Of a DNA stretch of 27,500 nucleotides, positions 11,807 to 20,657 are shown piece after piece. Source of the stretch: Cryptococcus deneoformans JEC21 (taxonomy: Eukaryota; Basidiomycota; Tremellomycetes; Tremellales; Cryptococcaceae); contig NC_006684.1 of NCBI RefSeq assembly GCF_000091045.1, positions 1,245,001 through 1,272,500 of the forward strand, in the 5' to 3' direction. The translations under genes and the position numbers were made by a program. Within the stretch, counting starts at the first letter, position 1. Every line of letters begins with the position of its first letter. The notes under the pieces were generated by a model. That model did no database searches. It saw only the letters and a list, made by a program, of their open reading frames with translations, and was not told the origin of the DNA.

Positions 11807-13871
11807 ATGTCAAGAATACCAATATACCTGCTAGCTTTACTTGCCTATGTGCACTACGGTATGTAACTGCTAGCCTGGAATCACATGTCATGTATCTTAT
11901 TATTACAGGGCTGACACTTGGGCATAGCGCAAGCACACGAGCATCATAATGTCACGGAGATTGATACCAGTGTACCTTTTGATGCGCGGATATATATTCA
12001 TGTGAGCCATGATTATTTTGATCTTTGGAAACCATGGCCGTTGCAGAACCGTTGGCAATAATGGAAACTTGGGATACCACTGTTTACTAGATGGACGAAT
12101 TGCTAACGCGGAATGTGGTCTGCAGATGACACTCCAAACCTACCTGTGGGCCATCGCATTCCCATTAGGAATGGTTCTTGGTCTTTCAAAGTGAGTTTAT
12201 TCCTATGTTATGACTGAATTATGTCAGTTGACGTCTATCCTCCAGATCCAAATACCATGTCCCTTTACAGTCGGTGAACACAGTGCTCTCCTTCATTGGA
12301 ATATACTTTGGTCACCACCACGGTGGAAGACAATTCCCAGCAACCGTAAATGAAAGCAATGACTCTAAGTGCGAAGGTGACTGACGGACCGCCTAGGTTC
12401 ACGGATTCATGGCTAAAATACTCATTTGGGTGATGGTCATAGTATGTCATCAACAACTGATGGGCCTCCTCGTTGTCATTGTCACTGACCCCAATTACAG
12501 CAGGCTTGCCTGGGCATCTTCCTCAAACTTCATGTATCAGAAAAGAAAATTAGACCGTGGGTCGTTCCCTTCCATTCCGTCCTAGGCAAAACGTTCCCTG
12601 TGTTAGGATGGACTCGTAAGTCCTGTCATCCTGTACTTCCGTTGTGACTCAGCAGCACTCCGCCCTGACGTCTGTGCGCGTTCTATAGAAATGCTTTTCG
12701 GCGTCGCCACCGCCCTCGGGTTCTGCCGTGGCGGAAACCTCGGACAATGTGCCGCCCATTATATCATGGGCTCCGCCTTCATTGGATATGGAGCAATTCT
12801 GGTCATCATGCTGAATCTTGGAGGTAAATGGCTGGAGAGAAGAGGATGTAGTCAGGAGATGTTGGACAGCAGTGTCATCACCGCCTGGGTAAGTGACTGT
12901 AGCGCCGAATATGGCCTAGGAGACGACTGATTGGAGTCAGGGTATTGTCAACACCTTTACTGAGCACCATGGTGGTCCTTGGACTCATAAGGATATGCAG
13001 CACACCATGATGGTAAGCCATATCCGATAAGTTATCATCCATAACTGATTTACTTTGCCATTAGGGCGTTCTCTGGTGGGCTGGTGGTATGCTTGGTATC
13101 TTCCTCAGCCGTGGTGGCAGACGATCATTTATCCCGTCCGTGATTATCATCATGACTGGATGGGGTATGAGTGCGCACGAGCAAGCTTTGATGATTTCTT
13201 CAAAGGTTTGTTTTGCATGGACCCGGAACTATTCTATCAAAGCTAACACTGGCGAACAGATCCATGCACTGTTCGGCTATGCTCTCATATCCGCTGGTGT
13301 TTTGAGGATTGTAGAAATATGTTTTGTCCTCAATGACAAGCCTACTCCTTCAAACGGTGCTATCCGAGTCTTCCAACACCTGCCTCCTTATGTGCGTTTT
13401 TGTTATCATGTGTTTGTTTATTCCCACTGATCTCAAGTTTCTTTCCAGCTTCTCGTCTTGGGCGGCACCCTCTTTATGTCAGCCACCGACGAAGAAATGC
13501 GCAACGCCGACTCTCTTGGTGTCGACCACGTCACTTACGCTCTCTTTGACTTCTCCCTCTCCTTCCTAATCTATCTTGTCATCACTTTCCTCGTTCACTT
13601 GTACTCGAATTCGGGCCGGAATGCACTGCAAAAGGAGAACAGCGGAGAAGAAATCTTCGACTCTGAACGGGCCGAGGAGCACGGTTACGCCAAGGTCCCC
13701 ACAGAGCAAAGGGAACAAATAAGAGGGGATAATGACTTGGATGGGGATGGGGATGGGCCAGAGGCTTATGAGATGGCGGACAGGGATTCCAGTGGGGAAA
13801 GTGAAGCGGTCAAGATTGGAGGTGAGGATGAAGTGGATTGGATGGGAAGGAGGGGACCGGTCAATCTGTAG
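11807..13871 (+). CDS. YTP1: YTP1-like multi-pass membrane protein (DUF2427/Ytp1 family), 11 exons
   Basis: The biochemical role of this fungal family is unknown. Exons: 11807-11858, 11928-12001, 12126-12190, 12246-12345, 12397-12441, 12501-12615, 12689-12888, 12941-13012, 13065-13205, 13260-13391, 13449-13871, giving 472 aa (yeast Ytp1 is about 460). Residues 1-20 form a signal peptide (MSRIPIYLLALLAYVHYAQA), with a likely cut before HEHHNVTE, where NVT is a glycosylation sequon. About ten hydrophobic segments follow, including YLWAIAFPLGMVLGL, SVIIIMTGWGMSAHEQ and FSLSFLIYLVITFLVHLY. Histidine groups occur at 21-24, 87-89 (GHHHGG) and 226-227 (EHHGG). The last ~75 residues are an acidic cytosolic-type tail. 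Intron 2 is long for this window (124 nt). The acceptor choice at 11927 is fixed because the earlier AG leads to a stop. The acceptor at 12500/12503 is a CAGCAG tandem. Confidence 0.85.
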
Positions 13872-14323
13872 CTTTCATAAATCATTATCAGTTTAGTGAG
13901 GTTACAATTTACTCGATGTCTTGGCAAATCAAAATGCTCTTTACGAATGTATCTCTATCAAACCTAGTATTGACTCGTCATAAACACATCATGCAAAGAA
14001 TATCGTCATCCTACAAGCCCTACGATCGCGACTCTACAACAACCTTCCCAAGCTCTTATTTCACCATCCCCCCGCCATCTCAAAAGAGAATTAATCAGGA
14101 ACAAGTGCATCCGCTCTACTCTGGCAGAAAAGAAACAGGTATAGGTTAAAAAAGGTGCTATACCGCACAAGTGGAAGGAAATGAATGATCTATTGAACTC
14201 TTTGTTTGAAGCCCATGAAGCCGGGAGTTGCCTGATGGGGGGTATATGTTTTAAGGATTTAATATCGGTTTTGGAGACGTATAATGAAGGTCGAAAGAAA
14301 GGATAGGTGACGTTTTGGGGTTT
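13872..14323. other. Convergent intergenic region YTP1-like/DnaJ (452 bp)
   Basis: Both flanking genes end into this stretch, so it should hold two 3' UTRs and poly(A) sites. It is AT-rich in places. I see no ORF with protein features, no RNA gene and no repeat. Confidence 0.5.
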
Positions 14324-15951
14324 TTACTCTGTTGCACAGTGGTCAACGTCGATATAATGACAAGATGAAAAGAGTGATTGAGACTTACGCTGCGCGCACT
14401 GCACACCAGGCCTTCCATCATCGTCTTCATCATCCATCTCCTCGTCCTCACCAGTCGCCGCATTCTTCGCATGCCTCTCGTTGGGCTCGGAAAGCACAAC
14501 CTCGTCGATGTGAATCTTCTTATTGAACTTGGGCAATGCCTTGCGCGCGGGGAGGGCCTTCTCGAGCAACGGGATGTTCTCAACCGGAATAGTGTTGGGG
14601 AATTCGACAGTGAGACGGACATAAAGGTCACCGAGCTCATGGTGTCGGTAAGAAGGCATACCCTGGCCGGAGATAATCTTGAGCGCGTCTAGCGTTAGGA
14701 ACAAAGGTCAGTGCGCATCCTCTTTGAAGTGAAAAAAGAAAACGGAAACTGAAACTCACCAGGCTTGATAACCTCTCCAGGGACAATGGTGACGTGCAAA
14801 GCATGCTCATCAAGGTGTTCAATGGCAAAGTCACCACCAGCCAAAGCAGTGAGGAGGTCAATCTTGGCGTTGTAGAACAAATCGTCACCCTTCCTCTCGA
14901 ATCGAGGGTGAGGCTTCTCCTCAATAACGATAATAACATCACCAGGAATGGTACCAGGTTGTTGGTCGGATTCGCCAGCAAATTTGATTTGCTGACCACC
15001 CTTCATACCCTTGTCGATGTGAACCTCAAGCACCTTCCTTTCCTGATTGGTCTTCTTGCCGCTACAGGTCTTACATCTGTCCTTGGGGTTCATCATCTCA
15101 CCAGTACCCTCACACTCGGTACAGGGTTGCTGGATTTGCTGCATCATAGGGCCAAGCTGACGGAGCATGACCTTGACACCTCGACCTTGACAGCCGGTAC
15201 AGGTCTGAACAGCGCCCTGCTTGCCACCTCGGCCATCACAGGTCTTACAGATAACAGACTTGGAAAGAGCGAGCTTCTGGACCTTGCCCTTGTAGAGGTC
15301 TTCAAGGGAAACGGAGATTCGGTGAACGAGGTCTCGGCCACGTCGGGGACCGCTGCTTCGTCCGCCACCTGTATTCCACGTGGTTAGCATTGGCACAAAC
15401 TCTTTTGGTTGACCGACGTACCACCACCACCGAAGAAACCACCACCGCCACCGAACAGCTGGCTGAAAAGATCTTGAGGATCAACGCCACCGCCCATGCC
15501 ACCTTCCTTGAGACCGGCTTCACCGAGCTGGTCGTAGAGAGATCGTTGCTGGTCGTCGGAAAGAACTTCGTAACTGATTTCTCGGGTCAGCACTTGCTAT
15601 TGTGCTATTGTTACAAGACTGTGCTTACGCATGGGTCATCTCCTTGAAAAGCTCGGGGTCACCGCCCTTGTCGGGATGGTGCCTCAAAGCGCTGTGCGAA
15701 AGCGTCAGTATACCATGCACAGAAGGACTACGCACACAGAAGTCGCCGGGTACTCGGAGTTGCTGAGTAGCTCCGGTGGCAACAACTTGATAACAGTACA
15801 TACCTTTTCCGGTAGGCCTTTTTGATGTCGTTGGCATCAGCGTCAGGCTTGACACCGAGGAGATCGTAGTATTTACTGATCGCATATCACAAAAATGTCA
15901 GCACAGAGATTGGATCATGATTGAAAAAAAGACTGACGTTTCCTTAACCAT
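14324..15951 (-). CDS. YDJ1: Type I DnaJ/Hsp40 co-chaperone with C-terminal CaaX box, 7 exons
   Basis: This is a cytosolic Hsp70 co-chaperone that delivers clients and stimulates ATP hydrolysis. Exons on the minus strand: 15951-15938, 15875-15804, 15691-15629, 15573-15422, 15368-14760, 14688-14389, 14328-14324, giving 404 aa (yeast Ydj1 is 409). The J domain starts [13 protein letters not shown] and has HPD at 34-36. A Gly/Phe-rich linker ([12 protein letters not shown]) follows, then four CxxCxGxG zinc motifs beginning at C141, C157, C183 and C199, the C-terminal substrate domains, and an acidic patch before GVQCAQQ. CAQQ is a CaaX farnesylation motif; Ydj1 is known to be farnesylated for ER membrane binding. 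The last intron, 14388-14329, splits the final Gln codon, so the last exon is only five nucleotides (AG plus TAA). The first coding exon is 14 nt. It diverges from the PPP4R2-like gene and converges on the YTP1-like gene. Confidence 0.93.
14329..14388 (-). other. 60-nt terminal intron interrupting the CaaX codons of the DnaJ gene
   Basis: The donor GTAAGT begins at 14388 and the acceptor CAACAG ends at 14329. The intron length is a multiple of three and it has no in-frame stop. Retention keeps the same TAA stop and changes the protein end from CAQQ to a 20-residue longer end finishing in CATE. The splice is supported by the CaaX box expected of Ydj1-type proteins. Confidence 0.75.
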
Positions 15952-16300
15952 CTTTAGTTGTTTATTTGCTTTCTAGAGATACAATGAGTGGCGAGGAAGG
16001 GTATATATGATATGGAAGAGAAATATAAAGTTGGAAGAGATGGAGGCTGGAGGTAGAAAAAGTGATGCTCCGGCGGGGACAAGGAATGGAAAGAACTTCG
16101 AGCAGATTCCACTACAAAGCGGACATCGCCGCAACACAAAAAAGGGAAGGTGATGACCGAAGCTGTTATGTAATCATACATGAGGTTTACGTAACTGCTA
16201 TTGATGGATTGTTTTGACGTTAATTAGCCGTGGTTGTTGATTTGTTTAAGCTCTGCAACAGAGCGAGCGAATGGTACGGCCTCTGCACAGTATACCCACC
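15952..16300. promoter_or_regulatory. Divergent promoter region DnaJ/PPP4R2-like (349 bp)
   Basis: A TATATA stretch at 16002-16008 lies about 50 bp upstream of the DnaJ ATG. At 16083-16110 there is a cluster of GAA and TTC triplets (GAA at 16084, 16089 and 16093; TTC at 16097 and 16107). This resembles a heat-shock element but is not in perfect 5-bp register. A heat-shock link fits a DnaJ gene but is inference. Confidence 0.35.
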
Positions 16301-18195
16301 ATGTCATCCACTCGCGGTAAGTGAACACACTCAGATCGGGACAACACTGACTCTCCCCCAGCGGACAAGGAGACCACCCTCCAGCAGCTTGCAGCTTCAA
16401 ATACCTTTGAGTTAGCCGCCCTTCCTGACTCATCGTGCCTCGGACTGACGCACTCTACAGCACAGATTGGCCTACTCTCAAGGGATATTTTCAAGAATCA
16501 CTCAATGATGCACTCAAAATATTCTTGACAAAAGGGCCTCCCCGTCCGTACCGTCCGCGTGGTGCTTCGCCACCACCTCCAGCAGCACCTTCCAAGCCCC
16601 AGACATCCTTACCTTCCGTCACCACTGACGAAGTCGGTAAACCACCTGCTGAATCTCTTCTCCTGTCCCCATCGCATCCCGCCTCAATGATCGGACCTGC
16701 ATCTGAGCTCGCCCACAATCCAGAAGATCTTCGGCCAAGCACCATTGGCGGCCTCGTCATACCCCCCTTTCCTCCTCTGGACCCATCTCGCCGGCGGACA
16801 CCATCCCCTGCGCCCATGCAACGGTCTCCCAGCCCGCTGTCACCTAGAGCTAATGGAATGCATAACCAAAGAATTGTGGCAATGGGGATCGGGGTCCCCG
16901 ATGAAGAATGGGATGAGGAGACGGTGATTGGGGGAAAAAAGCTACAGGGGTGGTTGGATGAGGCACAGGGCAAAGCCGAGATTCAGCGCCTGAACAATTT
17001 ATTGGATGACATGGAAGCGTGAGTATCACTTACGTTGCTCTCTTTCTTTTTACTGACCAGATATAGCCCTCCATTCACCATCCAACGTTTGGCCGAACTC
17101 CTCCTTCATCCCACTTCTCAACATGCCACCTTTGGCAAATTCTCTCGTGCCATTGAAAAATCCCTTCTGGTCACTTCACCTTGGGGAGCTCCATCTTATG
17201 TCTATATTCCCCCTTCAAACTTTGCTGCTTATCCTGGTGTCGGTCCGATATCGTCTGCATCTTCACCATCCCCCGATGGTGGGTCTGAATCAGATTCCAC
17301 AGTACCCGCCGGATCGACTACGCCGCTCTTCAGCCCTATTCCTTTTCTTGTTCATCCCTCTCATGAACCTGCCTTAGCTGTTGACACAGGGCATCCGGCA
17401 GCTTCAATCGGTACAGAGGACGGGCTTCTTTCTCCACTTAATCTTTCTGAGGAGAAGACGCCGTCGTCCTCTGGTCGAAGCCCAACTCCTGAACCCGAAG
17501 ACTCCATTGCAACGACTTCTGGACCCTCCACCAATGACATCGACACCGAAATGGTTTCGCCTGGAGATATCCCCCGCCCAGAGAATCCACAAGGTACATC
17601 TGACCCTGCCAATACCTCTTACATGGGCAGAGTCGACGAGCTCGATACCGGGCCCCTGCCAACTTCTGAGCAAGTCAGCATCAAGCGCCGCTCTTCAATT
17701 TCGTCATCATCGTCACAGATGGAGGTGGATGACAGAGAAACAGTCGTGATGGCTGGTCAAGGTGAAGGCGGTCATTTAGCGCCGCATGGTATGGCCGACA
17801 AGCCTATGCCATTGAGTAGCACAACTGTCGTCAAAGATGTTCCTGAAGAGGGGCGAATGATAAAGGGTTTGAGGAGAAACGAGAGTGAAAAGAGCTTAGG
17901 GGAGAGATTTGTCAGTGGCGGTGTGCAAAAGCCCGAGGAGGCTGGTCAAGGTGAAGGCGGTCATTTAGCGCCGCATGGTATGGCCGACAAGCCTATGCCA
18001 TTGAGTAGCACAACTGTCGTCAAAGATGTTCCTGAAGAGGGGCGAATGATAAAGGGTTTGAGGAGAAACGAGAGTGAAAAGAGCTTAGGGGAGAGATTTG
18101 TCAGTGGCGGTGTGCAAAAGCCCGAGGAGGCTGGTCTTGTGGATAGTGCAGAGGGGATAAGCAAAAGCGCGGACAAGGAGGAAGGAGTGGAATAA
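16301..18195 (+). CDS. PSY4: Protein phosphatase 4 regulatory subunit 2 (PPP4R2/Psy4-like), 4 exons
   Basis: PPP4R2/Psy4 binds the PP4 catalytic subunit and targets it, notably in dephosphorylation of DNA-damage histone marks. Exons: 16301-16316, 16362-16410, 16461-17018, 17067-18195, giving 583 aa. Two conserved blocks identify it: DTDWPTLKGYFQESLNDAL (from residue 22, spanning the exon 2/3 join) and PPFTIQRLAELLLHPT (from ~209), which match the PPP4R2 signature around PFTIQRLCELL. A Pro-rich linker separates them. After ~residue 270 the protein is acidic, Ser/Pro-rich and disordered, as in the family. Residues 437-562 are two exact 63-residue repeats. Intron 2 (16411-16460) uses a weak GTTAGC donor but joins the frames correctly. 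The third acceptor is taken as 17066 because 17060 is only 4 nt from the likely branch adenine; both keep the frame. Confidence 0.82.
17752..18129 (+). repeat. Exact tandem duplication, 2 x 189 bp, within the PPP4R2-like coding sequence
   Basis: Unit 1 is 17752-17940 and unit 2 is 17941-18129. By eye they are identical at every base, including synonymous positions. Each encodes 63 residues (AGQGEGGHLAPHGMADKP... to ...GGVQKPEE), in frame. Seven bases of a third start (GCTGGTC) follow at 18130-18136, which fits unequal exchange or slippage at this short junction. Confidence 0.97.
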
Positions 18196-18385
18196 AATGC
18201 CTTGTTATACCATCTAGGGATTGTAACGTCTAGTAATGCATGCAAATCATGGTCATGATTCCGGTGCTGCGCAAGATTCCATTGCTGGAAGAAGGCTCGT
18301 GATAAAGACGAGAGCCTTATGCTGCCCCATTTTCCACTCTAATCCCATTCTCCACAACATACACTATCCACTAGTCAGCGAAATG

Positions 18386-20300
18386 CTATAGACAACAGAG
18401 ATTACAAGGCTCACCTCCAGCTCCATGGCCCGGCATTGTAGCAAAACCAACCTCTACCCATTCTTCATCCTCCAAATCACCATATTTTTCATATCCTTTT
18501 CTGACTTTTTCCAAAAACTCGGGCACTTGTGAGCTTTCCACAAGGCTGACCACTGACCCACCCCATCCCCCACCCGTCATCCTGGAACCAATTGCTCCAC
18601 TTTTTAAGCACAGCTCTTGCAGCGAATCCACGAGAGGGTGGGTGCAGTCATATGTATCTCGCATGGAAGCGTGAGATGCATCAAATAACTTGCCCAGTTG
18701 GCTGAGGATGTCGTTTGCTGTAGGTAGAGGCGTATCAGAAGATGGAGGGAGAGGGTTGGAAGTGGAGATGGATTGGCAGAGGTGCACGAATTTGTGAACG
18801 CGCAAAGATTCGGTGAGGGTATGATGCAAGCGTTCATAGAGGTGGAACTTTTCTGCTCGAACTATAAACGCCCAACCTGTCAGCTTGATACATATACAAA
18901 ATGATAACACCTACTCTCGAGGAAGTCGAGGTAACTCTTCTTAAACTCTTCTTCGTCCATGCCCGAATACTTGATCATCTCTTCCCTGGTCCACCCTCCA
19001 TCTCTCTTGATCCATTCAATGTCACCAAGAGCCTTTTTCGTCACCTCACCTTCCTTTTCCCATCCCATATGACCCTTCTCACCCACCCAAGCGCCCAAGA
19101 CTTCTCTTAACCATGGTCTAGGGTTGCGGTAGAACTGTGACTCTAACTTCCAGTGATGTAAGATGAGACGGGTGGCGATGAGGATCTCAATGACTCGCAA
19201 ATTGTACTCTTCCGGCGCAGAGTCTGTCAAAGAATGCGGGGCAAGGGAGTTTGTGATGACCAACGATACATTGCCGGGAAGAGGTAAAGGTGCAGGCAGC
19301 AAGCCTGGGTGAAAAGAGAGGTGTAACAGGTTGTTGGGCAAAGCAAGAGCAGAGACAGATTGGTCCATGCCACCTGTGCGCAAGCCCATGCGATGCTCGG
19401 AATTGATGGCGAGTTGTACAACATCCTCTTTCGTTTTACCTGCCGCCAAATTGTTGGCAACTAGGAACATGATGACGGAGCCAACGACCATTGCTGCGGA
19501 GCTCTGAAATTTCGTCAGCTTTAAGATATGTTTCAATGAGTTGAAGAATTACCTACACTCAAGCCAGAGCCAGGAGGTATACTCCCAGAAACAAGCACAT
19601 CCATCCCTACTGCCTCTTGTTTCCCACCCCCTTTGCCAACAGGGAAAAGCTCATCCAAGCACTCCAATAAAGCAGCCCTAACGTACTTGTCCCACCCTCC
19701 TCCGGCGTTAAGACCTACGTCCCATCCATTTTCTCCAGGGACAAGTGAGAAAGAGCAGCCTGGGTAACTGTACTTCTTGTCATAGTTTTCTAACCGTACT
19801 GTTGGATTCGAACCGGCAACAGGACGCGTAGGGCGAAGGGCGAAAAGAATATCTTGCTCAATAGCTGCAGGAAGTACGGGCTAAGAATCAGACATCCAAA
19901 TATCAGTTACAAGAATTAACAATTGATGATGCCGTAATCCTATCATGGTGCCATCAAGATAAGATTGCGGTTCCGTCAAAATGACAGCTCCAAAGGAGGC
20001 ACGTCAAACCGAAACTCACGAAAAGAGAGTAATCGATGTGCTCTCCAAGTACATTGACCCGTCCAGGAGCACGAACGATGTATGTTGGAGTCTCGCCAAA
20101 GCGTTCTTGGAACCGGGTGAGAAGAGTGTTCCATCGTTGTCTGTTATTGTTGTCAAAAGGTCGGTCGATCGGGCCGATGTTGTGAGCGCTTCAGAGCTTT
20201 TGTTATCAAGGACGACTCACCCTTCGCGAAGAACGGCCGAAGCAGATGGATATATTTCTTGCAGAGAGTTGAAGACGGTGATGGGGACCTTGGCAGACAT
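18386..20300 (-). CDS. GAL1: Galactokinase (GHMP kinase), 5 exons
   Basis: The enzyme phosphorylates alpha-D-galactose with ATP, the first Leloir pathway step. Exons on the minus strand: 20300-20221, 20140-20020, 19880-19557, 19503-18915, 18861-18386, giving 529 aa (fungal enzymes are about 520). Motifs: galactokinase signature [14 protein letters not shown] (residues 51-64), the GHMP ATP-binding loop PPGSGLSSSAAM with the exon 3/4 join inside it, GGMDQ with the catalytic Asp at 222, and motif 3 [17 protein letters not shown] near the C-terminus. The very 3' end is uncertain. Reading straight through gives [14 protein letters not shown] and stop at 18386, while a good donor (GTGAGC) at 18416 would allow a last small exon in 18303-18372. 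No other Leloir gene (GAL7, GAL10) is present in this window. Confidence 0.9.
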
Positions 20301-20657
20301 GCTTTTCTGGTGAATGCCTTGGTAATTGTTGGTTTGAAGAGATGATAAGAGATGAAGAATTTCTGCGGTCGTCATTAGCTCGTGGGGGAACGGGGACCCC
20401 AGATCAAGTGCCGGCCAACAACGTTCGGCACGTTAGTTCCAGATCTGGTGATGGCTCGGCGCTGTTATTAAATCCTCTGTCTTTCGCTTCCCCACGTTCT
20501 TGTCCAGACTTCAGCTCAAGCTCCATCTCTATATCTACTCTTTTCCATACTGGGATGTTTTTCTCCTGACTGTCTTCAAGCAGCCTGGTTCAAATCTTAA
20601 ACATACTAATAATAAGCACCTGACAGCGTGTATCCCTGCCAGCCGGTCTCGCCCATC
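20301..20657. promoter_or_regulatory. Divergent promoter region galactokinase/TLC gene (357 bp)
   Basis: This holds the upstream sequences of both genes. At 20409-20430 there is an everted dyad, TGCCG-N12-CGGCA, giving CCG and CGG triplets as favoured by Zn2Cys6 factors, although Gal4 itself uses CGG-N11-CCG. A GGGGACCCC near-palindrome lies at 20392-20400. No function is proven. Confidence 0.3.

Noticed and set aside
11490..11936. 148-residue minus-strand frame
   Set aside because: It overlaps the signal-peptide exon of the YTP1-like gene and has no recognisable domain.
5141..13259. Apparent excess of stop-free introns of length 3n (5141-5188, 9064-9117, 13206-13259)
   Set aside because: With about 63 short introns, one third 3n and a good part stop-free by chance, several are expected; only the DnaJ case has a clear consequence.
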